A DNA stretch of 64,000 bases from Mycobacterium sp. 852002-51961_SCH5331710 (GTDB lineage: Bacteria; Actinomycetota; Actinomycetes; Mycobacteriales; Mycobacteriaceae): NCBI RefSeq assembly GCF_001665535.1, contig NZ_LZSQ01000056.1, positions 1 to 64,000 on the forward strand, read 5' to 3'. The position numbers and the translations under genes were made by a program. The first letter of the stretch is position 1, and every line of letters begins with the position of its first letter. Shown here in pieces: positions 8,731 to 17,637 of the stretch. The notes below the pieces were generated by a model. It did no database searches, was not told the DNA's origin, and was given only the letters and a program-made list of their open reading frames with translations.

Positions 8731-9537
8731 ATGCAGGTGAAGCCGCCGCGCCCCTACTACGTGCCCGTCGCGAACGAGGAACAGGTGTTCAAGGCCGCCT
8801 ACAAACAGGGCCTGTCGGTCGCGTTGAAGGGTCCGACGGGGTGCGGTAAGACACGGTTCGTCGAGGCGATGGCACACGATCTGGACCGACCGCTGATCAC
8901 CGTCGCCTGTCACGACGACCTGACCACCGCCGACCTCGTCGGCCGGTTCCTTCTGCGCGGCGGTGACACCGAATGGGTCGACGGCCCCCTCACCCGTGCG
9001 GTCCGCGAGGGGGCGATCTGCTATCTCGACGAGATCGTGGAGGCCCGCCAGGACACCACCGTGGTGTTGCACCCGCTGGCCGACCATCGCAGGCAGCTGC
9101 CGATCGAACGGCTCGGGGTCACCCTGGACGCGGCGCCGGGATTCTGCCTGGTCGTCTCCTACAACCCCGGCTATCAGAGCGTGCTGAAGGATCTGAAGGA
9201 CTCCACCCGACAGCGGATGGTCGCGATTGAATTCGGCTTCCCGACAGCCGATGTCGAGGAGAAGATCGTCGCCAGCGAAGCGGCCATCGACCACGACCGC
9301 GCCGCCGAACTCGTCCGGCTCGGCCATGCGATCCGGCGGCTGGAGACAGGCGGACTCCGCGAGGTCGCCTCGACGCGTGTCCTGATCGCTGCGGGCCGAC
9401 TGATCGCCGAGGGACTGACCCCGCGAGACGCCGCACGGGCCGCCATCGCGGGTCCGCTCACCGACGACGCGACCGTGACCCGCGGATTGCTCGAAATGAT
9501 CGACGCGTACCTCGCCGACTCGCGGCCGGACGATTGA
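8731..9537 (+). CDS. NorQ/CbbQ-like MoxR-type AAA ATPase
   Basis: The protein has 268 residues, the typical length. Walker A is GPTGCGKTR (about residues 34-42) and Walker B is ICYLDEIVEA. The late segment REVASTRVLIAAGRLI is typical of the NorQ/CbbQ C-terminal domain. These ATPases form hexamers that remodel a client metalloenzyme with the help of a VWA partner, here encoded directly upstream. The ribosome site GAAGGGA precedes the ATG. Pairing of the two genes is strong evidence for a functional complex; the client is not identified. Confidence 0.9.
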   Translation: MQVKPPRPYYVPVANEEQVFKAAYKQGLSVALKGPTGCGKTRFVEAMAHDLDRPLITVACHDDLTTADLVGRFLLRGGDTEWVDGPLTRAVREGAICYLDEIVEARQDTTVVLHPLADHRRQLPIERLGVTLDAAPGFCLVVSYNPGYQSVLKDLKDSTRQRMVAIEFGFPTADVEEKIVASEAAIDHDRAAELVRLGHAIRRLETGGLREVASTRVLIAAGRLIAEGLTPRDAARAAIAGPLTDDATVTRGLLEMIDAYLADSRPDD

Positions 9538-9564
9538 CGCTGATCATGACCGTGATTACTGTCT

Positions 9565-9580
9565 GAACAAATCTTAGGTT
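9565..9580 (+). promoter_or_regulatory. Cluster operator, copy 4
   Basis: GAACAAATCTTAGGTT lies 19 bases before the start of the binding-protein gene at 9599 and matches the cluster consensus. It probably controls the long downstream operon that begins there. Confidence 0.65.
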
Positions 9581-9598
9581 TCCAACGACGGAGGTGGC

Positions 9599-10711
9599 AT
9601 GTCCTACGAGAGCACCGCGGAACCAATCAAGTTCGGGTACCTCATGGACTTCAAGCTGCCCGACCTGTACCCGCAGGAGATGAAGGAAGACCTGTCCAAC
9701 CCCTTCGAGCTGATCTTCGCCGAGGCTGTCGAGGACGGCGTGATCGATCGACCCATCGAGATCATCTACAAAGAGGTCGAAGGCCTCCCGAAGGGTTCGG
9801 TCAAGGCCGTGATCGACGCGTACGGCGAGCTCGTCGACGGGGGGTGTCTCGCGGTGTTCGGCCCGCACATCACCGACAACTGCGTGCCGACCCGCGAGGC
9901 CATCGAGGAGCGTTTTCGAGTGCCCGCGCTGAGCGTCACCGGCAGCGACGCGTGGCTGGGGGAGTGGACGTTTTCGTTCCCGCAGGGCTCGCTGACCGAC
10001 GAGCCGATCTTCTGGGCGGACCTGCTGGCCAAGGGCGGACACCATGAGGTCGGCGTTCTCATGGAGCAGTCGCTCGTCGGTGAGACTTACGTGAAGAACT
10101 TCCGGAACGCTTGTCGGCGCAAGGGGATACGCATCGTCGCCGAAGCGGCGATCGCGCAGACGGCGCAAGACGTCTCGGAGGCCGTGCGCACCCTGTACGA
10201 AGCCAAGGCGCAGGCCGTCGTGCACGCCGGTTTCGGATTCGGCATCGTGTTCGTCAACCCGGCGCTCGAAGCGCTCGAATGGGACCCGCCTCGCTTCACC
10301 AGCACCGCCTTCCAGAACGCGTGGATCAACCCGATCATGTGGAACGCATTCATGGGGTGGACGGGTGTCGACCAGTACGACGAGGGCAATCCGGTCGGCC
10401 AGAGGTTCCTCGACAAGTACCAGGAGAAGTTCGGCCGTCGACCGGAATACTGTGTGCCCGTTGTCAATTGCGATGTGGCATCGGCGCTGCTACGTGCCTG
10501 TGCCGATGCTCATCCGCTGAGCCCGCGGGGAGTCAAAGAGGCGCTGGAGCGCGTCAAGATGATGCCCGCGGCCGCCGGTGCCCCGGGCACCCGCGTGTCG
10601 TTCGGCAACTGGACGCGCCGGGCCTGGATGGGCGCCGGCTACCTGGTGGCCCGAAAGCTCGACGCCGACGGCGTCAACTCGCATCTCGTCGACCGATTCG
10701 GTGAGGAGTAA
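9599..10711 (+). CDS. LivJ-like periplasmic-binding-fold protein without signal peptide
   Basis: The protein has 370 residues with the type 1 periplasmic-binding fold of branched-chain amino-acid ABC receptors (a VFGPHITDN loop, GVLMEQSLVGETYVKNF, FVNPALEALEWDPP). The N-terminus (MSYESTAEPIKFGYLMDF) has no hydrophobic signal segment or lipobox, and no ABC permease or ATPase is encoded near it. It should therefore be cytoplasmic, like the amide sensor AmiC, and may sense or carry the pathway compound. It is preceded by GGAGG and an operator, and opens an operon running through 18516. Confidence 0.82.
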   Translation: MSYESTAEPIKFGYLMDFKLPDLYPQEMKEDLSNPFELIFAEAVEDGVIDRPIEIIYKEVEGLPKGSVKAVIDAYGELVDGGCLAVFGPHITDNCVPTREAIEERFRVPALSVTGSDAWLGEWTFSFPQGSLTDEPIFWADLLAKGGHHEVGVLMEQSLVGETYVKNFRNACRRKGIRIVAEAAIAQTAQDVSEAVRTLYEAKAQAVVHAGFGFGIVFVNPALEALEWDPPRFTSTAFQNAWINPIMWNAFMGWTGVDQYDEGNPVGQRFLDKYQEKFGRRPEYCVPVVNCDVASALLRACADAHPLSPRGVKEALERVKMMPAAAGAPGTRVSFGNWTRRAWMGAGYLVARKLDADGVNSHLVDRFGEE

Positions 10712-10714
10712 CCG

Positions 10715-11857
10715 ATGACCACTGAAGCGCCGAAGGCCGACCTCGCGCCGCAGGCCGCCGAACCACCGAAGCGCGCGTGGCTCGGACCGACCATCTCGAT
10801 CGCCGCGCTCCTGGCCGTTGCGGTGTTCTTCGGGATCAACACGCGAAAGGGACCGGGGTCTCCGCGAATCGCCAACCCCGACGTCGAGGGCGCGCCGCGG
10901 CCGGTCGAAGCGCTGTTCGGGTGGAGCCCGTCGACCTGGGTGGTGATCCTCGAGACCTTCACCGTCATCACGATGGTCGTCATTGTCACCCTGTGGGTGG
11001 TCCATTGGCGGCGTAACCCGCACAATCCGACGTTGTTGATGGCGCTGGTGACCTCGTTGATCGTGTGGCAAGACCCCATCATGAACTGGTCGCCGTTCGC
11101 GGTCTACAACCCGGAACTGGCACACCTGCCCGAGGACTGGCCGCTGGTGTCCCTGTCGCCGACGGTCGAACCCTTCGTGGTTCTCGGCTACGTGATGTTC
11201 TATCTCGGGCCCTACTTCCCGGCAATCTGGATTCTGCGAAAACTGCAGGCGCGCAGCTCGGTTGACTCGTTCGTGTGGCGTCACCCGCTGATCAGCCTGG
11301 CCGCCATCATCTTCCCGATCGGGGTGGTGGTGGATGCGGCGCTGGAGATCACCCTGGTGCGCACCGGTATGTACATCTACTCGCAGGTGCCGCCGTGGGC
11401 GTCGATCTTCAACGGAGAGCCGCACCAGTTCCCCCTGATCTGGGAAGTCGTGGCGGTGACCTTCGTGATGATCCCCGCCGGAGTGCTGCTCTACCGCGAC
11501 GACACCGGCAAGTCCGTCGCCGAGAAGCTCGCTCAGCGGGCCAGGATTTTCGCCTCCAGGCCGCGACTGGGCACCTTCGTCGTGATGTTCGTGATCATCA
11601 ACATCGCCTACCTCTGCTACGGCGGTTTGTTCGCGATCGTCAAAGCCACCAAGATCTCCACCTCGGTGGCCTGCCCCTGGCCGTATCCAGAAGTGAAAAT
11701 CTATGATCCGCAGGGTTTCTACGAGGAGAATGGACAACCCGGCCCGTATTCCGTCGGCATCATGTCGACCTGGATGAGCGGTCAGCCCGACGGACGACCC
11801 AATGTGGAACTGGGCGCCAAGAGTGATCGATGTGCGCCGGAAGAGTCGAATGGATAG
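10715..11857 (+). CDS. AveC-like (spirocyclase family) membrane protein
   Basis: The protein has 380 residues with about seven predicted membrane helices, the first near residues 22-45. It shares with the shorter protein at 19372 a WQDPIMNW-type loop (WIEAPYDW there) and an IFNGxxxQFP segment (IFEGxxxQYP there). This family includes AveC, which forms the spiroketal and dehydrates in avermectin synthesis. The function of mycobacterial homologues is not known to me. A cyclase, dehydratase or membrane partner of the P450s would fit. It starts three bases after the previous stop and overlaps the next SDR by eight bases. Confidence 0.75.
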   Translation: MTTEAPKADLAPQAAEPPKRAWLGPTISIAALLAVAVFFGINTRKGPGSPRIANPDVEGAPRPVEALFGWSPSTWVVILETFTVITMVVIVTLWVVHWRRNPHNPTLLMALVTSLIVWQDPIMNWSPFAVYNPELAHLPEDWPLVSLSPTVEPFVVLGYVMFYLGPYFPAIWILRKLQARSSVDSFVWRHPLISLAAIIFPIGVVVDAALEITLVRTGMYIYSQVPPWASIFNGEPHQFPLIWEVVAVTFVMIPAGVLLYRDDTGKSVAEKLAQRARIFASRPRLGTFVVMFVIINIAYLCYGGLFAIVKATKISTSVACPWPYPEVKIYDPQGFYEENGQPGPYSVGIMSTWMSGQPDGRPNVELGAKSDRCAPEESNG

Positions 11858-12737
11858 AGGGCGAACCGTAGTCATCACCGGCGCCTCGCGTGGGCTCGGA
11901 CTGGCGTCGGCCACCCATCTGTACCGGCAGGGCTGGCGGGTCGTCGCGGCCATGCGTTCCGTCGACGCCGGCATGCAGCGGCTACGCGAGGCCACGGGCG
12001 CGGCGCCTGACGATCCGAACCTGATCGGCGTCACCCTCGATCTGACCGACACCGCGTCGATCGAGGCGGCAGCGAAGTCGATCGTGGAGGCGGTCGGCGC
12101 ACCGTATGCGGTGGTGCACAACGCCGGGATCTCGGCGGCCGGGATGGTCGAGGAGACACCGATAAGCCTGTGGGAGCGGATGTTCGCCACCAACATCTTC
12201 GGCCCTGTCGCGCTGACCAAGGCGCTGCTGCCGGCCATGCGGGACGCCGGGCGCGGCCGCATCGTGCTGGTGTCGAGTCAGGGTGGCGTGCGCGGAATGC
12301 CCGCCACGGCACCGTATTCGGCGGTCAAAGGGGCATTGGAACGCTGGGGTGAGTCGATGGCCGCAGAGGTCGCCCCGTTCGGCATCGGTGTCACGATCCT
12401 CGTCACCGGAACCTACGACACCGAGATCATCACCGACGCGGGAACCACCGACTGCCGCGATCTCGACGGTCCGTACGCCGAGCATCACAGCACGATGGAC
12501 AAACGTGGCCGGGCCGCGATGCGCATGGCCGCGAGGTCGCCCGAGAAGTTCGCGACGGGCTTGGCCAAGGCCCTGCAGAGCTCGAAGCCGTTCGTGAAGC
12601 GACCGGTAGGCCCTGATGCCCGAATGTTGTTGATCGCCAACCGCGTAGTTCCCTCCGCCGGGTTGCACCAGATGATCCGGCTGATGATGGGCATCCCGCG
12701 GTTCGGCGCACTACGAGGAAGCAGAGACCATGGCTGA
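11850..12737 (+). CDS. Short-chain dehydrogenase/reductase
   Basis: The protein has 295 residues. TGASRGLG (10-17) is the cofactor loop, NAG is at 91-93, and Ser142/143, Tyr156 and Lys160 form the catalytic set. It is a classical SDR, with a longer C-terminus that carries extra hydrophobic residues after about 250. The start at ATG 11850 overlaps the AveC-like gene and its stop overlaps the aldehyde dehydrogenase start, so the genes are translationally coupled. It probably oxidises an alcohol formed by one of the P450s; the substrate is unknown. Confidence 0.88.
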   Translation: MDRGRTVVITGASRGLGLASATHLYRQGWRVVAAMRSVDAGMQRLREATGAAPDDPNLIGVTLDLTDTASIEAAAKSIVEAVGAPYAVVHNAGISAAGMVEETPISLWERMFATNIFGPVALTKALLPAMRDAGRGRIVLVSSQGGVRGMPATAPYSAVKGALERWGESMAAEVAPFGIGVTILVTGTYDTEIITDAGTTDCRDLDGPYAEHHSTMDKRGRAAMRMAARSPEKFATGLAKALQSSKPFVKRPVGPDARMLLIANRVVPSAGLHQMIRLMMGIPRFGALRGSRDHG

Positions 12738-14208
12738 CGTCCGGTTCGAGACCAAGATGATGGTCGACGGCAAACTCGTCGATGGTGAGGCGGGCACCTT
12801 CGCCAACGTCAACCCGGCGACCGAAGAGGTGCTCGGCGAGGTGGCCGACGCCTCGAAGGACGATATGCACCGCGCGATCGATGCGGCGCGCCGCGCCTTC
12901 GACGAGACCGACTGGTCGACGAATCATGCGTTCCGCCAGAGATGTCTGTTGCAGTTGCAGGAGGCACTCGAGTCCGAACAAGAAGAGTTGCGTGAGGAGC
13001 TCATCCTCGAGGTGGGCTGCCCGCGCGCCATCACGCACGGCCCCCAACTCGATGCCCCGCTCGCCGACGCCTTGCGGTACCCCGCCCGGCTGATCGACGA
13101 ATATCCCTGGGAGACTTCGTTGGGCGACGCGCTCGTATCGGTCACCGGAGTCAACACCACACGGAAGGTCTGGCGTGAGCCCGTCGGCGTCGTCGGTGCG
13201 ATCGTGCCCTGGAACTTCCCGTTCGAGGTCACCATCCAGAAGATAGGACAGGCCCTCGGCACCGGTAACACCGTCGTGCTCAAGCCGGCACCCAACACCC
13301 CCTACAACGCGACGCGGCTCGGCCGGCTGATCGCCGAGAACACCGACATCCCACCGGGTGTCGTGAACGTTGTCACCGCATCGGACCACTTCGTCGGCGA
13401 AGAACTCACCCTCTCGCCGAAGGTGGATCTCATCTCGTTCACCGGATCCACCGTCGTCGGACGCCGCATCATGGAGAAGGGCGCCGCGACGATGAAGCGG
13501 CTGTTCCTCGAACTCGGCGGCAAGTCGGCCACCATTGTGCTGGAGGACGCGGACTTCGCGGTGGGCTGCATGATGGGCATCGCGCCCTGCATGCACGCGG
13601 GCCAGGGGTGCGCCAACCCCACCCGGCTGCTGCTGCCGCGGTCGCGTTACGACGAAGGCGTCGAAATCCTCAAGGGCATCTACGAAGGTGTCACACCCGG
13701 CGATCCGCAGGATCCGGCCACTCTGTGCGGACCGGTCATCTCCGACAAACAGCGCAGCCGCATCCGCGGATACATCGACAAGGGCGTCGAGGAGGGCGCG
13801 ACCCTGCTGGTCGGTGGAGCCGAAGCGCCCGACGGCATGGACAAGGGCTACTTCGTCAAGCCCACTCTGTTCGTCAACGTCGACAACTCCATGACCATTG
13901 CGCAGGAGGAGATCTTTGGGCCCGTGCTCTCGGTGATCCCCTTCGACGACGAGGACGACGCGGTGCGCATCGCCAACGACAGCCCGTACGGGCTGGCGGG
14001 CAACGTGATGGCGGGAACGCTGGACCGCGCACTGTCGGTGGCACGACGGCTTCGTGCCGGGTTCATCGGGTTGAACGGCACTGCGGGCTACGGAGCCGAC
14101 ACGCCGTTCGGCGGTTACAAGGCCAGCGGAATCGGTCGCCAGAACGGTGTCGCCGGGTTCGACCAGTACACCGAGATCAAGTCCGTCGCCTATCCGGCCG
14201 GTTCCTAG
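12730..14208 (+). CDS. NAD(P)-dependent aldehyde dehydrogenase
   Basis: The protein has 492 residues, standard for the ALDH superfamily. It has VPWNFPFE in the cofactor-binding half, the general-base Glu261 in LELGGKS, the nucleophile Cys294 in AGQGC, and EEIFGPVLSV near the end. It converts an aldehyde to the acid. In this operon the order P450, SDR, ALDH suggests stepwise oxidation of a terminal carbon to a carboxylate. A second ALDH of the same general class is at 62495-63982. Confidence 0.93.
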   Translation: MADVRFETKMMVDGKLVDGEAGTFANVNPATEEVLGEVADASKDDMHRAIDAARRAFDETDWSTNHAFRQRCLLQLQEALESEQEELREELILEVGCPRAITHGPQLDAPLADALRYPARLIDEYPWETSLGDALVSVTGVNTTRKVWREPVGVVGAIVPWNFPFEVTIQKIGQALGTGNTVVLKPAPNTPYNATRLGRLIAENTDIPPGVVNVVTASDHFVGEELTLSPKVDLISFTGSTVVGRRIMEKGAATMKRLFLELGGKSATIVLEDADFAVGCMMGIAPCMHAGQGCANPTRLLLPRSRYDEGVEILKGIYEGVTPGDPQDPATLCGPVISDKQRSRIRGYIDKGVEEGATLLVGGAEAPDGMDKGYFVKPTLFVNVDNSMTIAQEEIFGPVLSVIPFDDEDDAVRIANDSPYGLAGNVMAGTLDRALSVARRLRAGFIGLNGTAGYGADTPFGGYKASGIGRQNGVAGFDQYTEIKSVAYPAGS

Positions 14209-14217
14209 GAGGAAGCC

Positions 14218-15441
14218 ATGCAATTGTTGTTCGAGGACCTCGAGGACTTCGGCGAGTTCGACGACTTCGTGTCGGGCGACGTGCGCGACCCCTACACCGA
14301 GCTGGCCAGGTTGCGTCGCGAGGAGCCCGTCCAGAAGATCGAGATCCCCGGAATCCCTGGGCAAGAGGGCAAGCCGATCGTCATGGTCTACCGCTATGAA
14401 GAGGCCCAGCAGATGCTGCGGGACAACGAAACGTTTTCCTCGGCGATCATCATCCAGGCGTTCGGGGACGTGTTCGGTAAGCACGTGATGCTCGGCATGG
14501 ACGAGCCTGAACACGGCAGGCACCGGGGTCTGGTCGCCAAGGCGTTCTCGCAGAAGGCCCTGGCCCGTTGGGAAGACACGTTGGTCACCAGAATCGGCAA
14601 CGCGTTGATCGACCGGTTCGCCGAGCGGGGGAGCGTCGACCTGGTCAAGGAATTCAACTTCCCGTACCCCACGCTGATCATCGCCGGGTTGCTGGGCCTG
14701 CCGCAGGACGACTACGCGCAGTTCCAGAAGTGGTCCATCTCGCTGCTGTCGTTCACCGTCAACCCCGAACGCGGGAAGGAAGCGTCCGCGGCGCTGGCCG
14801 ACTACTTCAGGCCCATTCTCGCCGCGCGTCGCGAGGAACCGCGAGACGATCTGATCAGCCGGCTCGCCGGGGCCGAGATCGACGGCGAGCAGCTCTCGGA
14901 CGAAGAGATCTTCTCGTTCCTGCGGCTGCTCTTGCCCGCCGGTGTGGAGACCACGTACCGGGCGTTCGGCAACCTGATGTTCGGGCTGCTGACCAATCCC
15001 GAACAGCTGGAAGCCCTTCGGGTCGACCGGTCACTGATACCGCAGGCGATAGAGGAAGCGGTGCGCTGGGAGCCGCCGCTGAGCATGATTACCCGGATCG
15101 CAAGCCGCGACACCGAACTCGGCGGCGTTCACATTCCCGAGGGTTCGTCGGTGATGCCGGTGTTGGGCGCGGCCAATCGGCAAGACGAGCGTTTCCCGGA
15201 CCCCGATCAATTCGACATCTTCCGAGAATCCAAGGCCAACATCGGGTGGGGCCACGGTGTGCACGTCTGCCTCGGCATGCACTTGGCGCGGTTGGAGATG
15301 CGCGTCGCGCTCAATCTCCTACTGGATCGCTTGCCCAACCTGCGGCTCGACCCCGGGGCCGAGGAGGCCTACATCCGCGGCCAGGTGTTCCGGTCTCCGA
15401 CCGCGCTGCCCATCGTGTTCGACCCGTCGGTCAGCCCATGA
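14218..15441 (+). CDS. Cytochrome P450 (second of three)
   Basis: The protein has 407 residues, and AGGAGG precedes the ATG. The I-helix motif is AGVETTYR (from about residue 241), the ExxR motif is EEAVR, and the heme Cys351 is in GWGHGVHVCLG. It is a soluble bacterial P450 needing a ferredoxin partner not encoded here. It is distinct from the first P450, so it probably acts at another position or step. Its stop overlaps the following SDR start (ATGA). Confidence 0.95.
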   Translation: MQLLFEDLEDFGEFDDFVSGDVRDPYTELARLRREEPVQKIEIPGIPGQEGKPIVMVYRYEEAQQMLRDNETFSSAIIIQAFGDVFGKHVMLGMDEPEHGRHRGLVAKAFSQKALARWEDTLVTRIGNALIDRFAERGSVDLVKEFNFPYPTLIIAGLLGLPQDDYAQFQKWSISLLSFTVNPERGKEASAALADYFRPILAARREEPRDDLISRLAGAEIDGEQLSDEEIFSFLRLLLPAGVETTYRAFGNLMFGLLTNPEQLEALRVDRSLIPQAIEEAVRWEPPLSMITRIASRDTELGGVHIPEGSSVMPVLGAANRQDERFPDPDQFDIFRESKANIGWGHGVHVCLGMHLARLEMRVALNLLLDRLPNLRLDPGAEEAYIRGQVFRSPTALPIVFDPSVSP

Positions 15442-16349
15442 CCGATCTGCGCTTCGACGACCGCGTGGTGGTCGTCACCGGCGGCGGCCGCGGAATCGGC
15501 CGCGGCCACGCGTTGCTGGCTGCCGCCAAGGGGGCGTCCGTCGTGGTCGCCGACAACGGCGCCGAGATCGACGGCCGCACATCTGCCGCGCGGCCGGCCG
15601 ACGCGGTGGCCGAGGAGATCACCCAGACCGGCGGACGAGCGGTGGCCTGCTGCGCTTCGGTCGCCGACGAGGCGGGGGCGCAGTCGATCATCGATGCCGC
15701 TCACAAGGCGTTCGGACGTATCGACGCGGTGATCAACAACGCGGGCGTTCACGACCCGGGTCTTTTCCAGACGCTGTCGGCGGACCGGGTGCGCCGAATG
15801 CTCGATGTGCATTACTTCGGAACGCTTTTCGTCACGCGGGCCGCATGGCCCCATCTCGCCGAGGCCGGCGCGGGCCGGATCGTCAACACCGTCTCCGAAG
15901 CCATGCTCGGCGGCATACCGGAGCTCACGAGCTACGGCGCGGCCAAGGGAGCGGTGTGGGGGTTGACCCGCAACCTCGCCACCGAAGGCGCGGCTCACGG
16001 CATCGGGGTCAATGCGATCGCGCCGCGGGCCTACACCCGCATGTCCGCATCGCAGGGCCAGCAGTTGGCCGAGCTGTACGGCATGTCGGAAGAGACGATG
16101 TCGGAGATCAACGCCAGCATGCCTCCCGAACTATGCGCTCCCGCTGCGGTTTTCCTTGCCCATGAGTCATGCGCGTTGAACGGCGAGGTGTTGCTGACGG
16201 GGATGGGCGGTGTCGCGCGGCTGGCGGTCGTGCGCACCCAGGGCATCTGGAAGCAGCCGCTGACTGCCGAAGACATCGCCGAGAACCTCGAGGAGATCAT
16301 GACCGTCGACGACGCCTACGTGACCGAAGCTACCAGGAGTGTCCTGTGA
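15438..16349 (+). CDS. Short-chain dehydrogenase/reductase
   Basis: The protein has 303 residues. TGGGRGIG (14-21), NNAG (100-103), Ser153, Tyr166 and Lys170 are all present. The long C-terminus (GGVARLAVVRTQGIW and beyond) resembles the 17-beta-HSD4-like SDRs and the protein at 5966-6895. It is coupled to P450 genes on both sides by four-base overlaps. It likely oxidises a hydroxyl or reduces a keto group on the pathway intermediate. Confidence 0.9.
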   Translation: MTDLRFDDRVVVVTGGGRGIGRGHALLAAAKGASVVVADNGAEIDGRTSAARPADAVAEEITQTGGRAVACCASVADEAGAQSIIDAAHKAFGRIDAVINNAGVHDPGLFQTLSADRVRRMLDVHYFGTLFVTRAAWPHLAEAGAGRIVNTVSEAMLGGIPELTSYGAAKGAVWGLTRNLATEGAAHGIGVNAIAPRAYTRMSASQGQQLAELYGMSEETMSEINASMPPELCAPAAVFLAHESCALNGEVLLTGMGGVARLAVVRTQGIWKQPLTAEDIAENLEEIMTVDDAYVTEATRSVL

Positions 16350-17614
16350 CCGATTTTGAAGCCCTCGACTTCTTCACCGACGAGACGTTGATCCCGGACC
16401 CGTATCCGTATTTTGACGAACTGCGGTCCAAATGCCCGGTGGCTCAGGCCACCCCATTCAACGTGCTTGCGGTCACCGGGTACGACGAGGCGCTCGCCGT
16501 CTACAAGGACCCGGCCTTCTCGTCGTGCGTGTCGGTCGCCGGTCCGTTCTCGGGCTTGCCCTTCGGACCCGGGGAATCCGACGACGTCAGCGAGCTGATC
16601 GAAAAGCACCGCGGTGCCGTCCCGATGGCCGAGCACATCACGACGCAGGACCCGCCGTTGCACACCCGCACACGCGGCTTGCTGAACAAGCTGATCACGC
16701 CCAAGCGCCTCAAGGAGAACGAGGACTTCATGTGGCGGTTGGCCGATCAGCAACTCGACACCTTCCTCGAGAAGGGCAGCTGCGAGTTTCTTGCGGCATA
16801 CGCAAAACCGTTCTCACTACTGGTCATCGCGGACCTTCTCGGTGTACCTGCTGAAGACCATGACGAGTTCAAAGAGGTCTTCGCGCTCGAAACCGTCGGC
16901 GAACTCGGCAAGGAGGCGCCGACAACGCACAACCCGCTGCAGTGGCTCAACGAGAAGTTCCATTCCTACATCGAGGACCGGCGGCGCTCACCGCGCGCCG
17001 ACGTGCTGACCGAGTTGGCCCAGGCCAAGCACGAGGACGGCTCGACCCCCGACATCGAGGACGTCATGAACCTGTCGACGTTCCTGTTCGCGGCCGGCAC
17101 CGAGACGACGACGAAACTGGTCAGCTCCGCGGTGCGCTTCATCGCCGACAATCCGGGCTCGGAGAAGGAACTGCGGGACGACCGCGGCAAGATCCCCGCC
17201 TTCCTGGAGGAGACCTTGCGGATGGAAAGCCCTGTCAAATCGCACTTCCGGATGGCACGCACCACCACCAAGATCGGTGAAGTCGAGGTGCCTGCCGGTA
17301 CGACCGTCATGCTGCTTCCCGGCGCCTGCAACCGTGACGAGCGTAAGTTCGCCGACCCCAATACCTTCCGGGCGGATCGACCGAACGTGCGCGAGCAGAT
17401 CGCGTTCATCCGCGGCGTCCACTCGTGCCCGGGCGCTCCGCTGGCCCGCGCCGAAGGGCGGATATCGGTGAACCGGATCCTCGACCGGATGAGCGACATC
17501 ACGATCTCCGCCGAACACCACGGCCCACCCGACGACCGGCGCTTCAGCTACGAGCCGACATTCATCATGCGCGGGCTCAGCGAACTGCACATCACCTTCA
17601 CCCCCATCGGCTGA
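16346..17614 (+). CDS. Cytochrome P450 (third of three)
   Basis: The protein has 422 residues from GTG 16346, which overlaps the previous stop (GTGA). It has AGTETTTK in the I helix (residues 250-257), an EETLR ExxR motif and heme Cys361 in IRGVHSCPG. The heme loop is unusual in having IRG where many P450s have FGxG and proline after the cysteine, as seen in several actinobacterial families. With two other P450s in one operon it points to multi-site hydroxylation of a hydrophobic compound. Confidence 0.94.
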   Translation: MTDFEALDFFTDETLIPDPYPYFDELRSKCPVAQATPFNVLAVTGYDEALAVYKDPAFSSCVSVAGPFSGLPFGPGESDDVSELIEKHRGAVPMAEHITTQDPPLHTRTRGLLNKLITPKRLKENEDFMWRLADQQLDTFLEKGSCEFLAAYAKPFSLLVIADLLGVPAEDHDEFKEVFALETVGELGKEAPTTHNPLQWLNEKFHSYIEDRRRSPRADVLTELAQAKHEDGSTPDIEDVMNLSTFLFAAGTETTTKLVSSAVRFIADNPGSEKELRDDRGKIPAFLEETLRMESPVKSHFRMARTTTKIGEVEVPAGTTVMLLPGACNRDERKFADPNTFRADRPNVREQIAFIRGVHSCPGAPLARAEGRISVNRILDRMSDITISAEHHGPPDDRRFSYEPTFIMRGLSELHITFTPIG

Positions 17615-17637
17615 CCCAGAAATCGAAGGAGTAGCAC

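Noticed and set aside
12430-14523. A 697-codon open frame on the minus strand.
   Set aside because: It is antisense to the aldehyde dehydrogenase and P450 genes and has a composition typical of GC-rich shadow frames.
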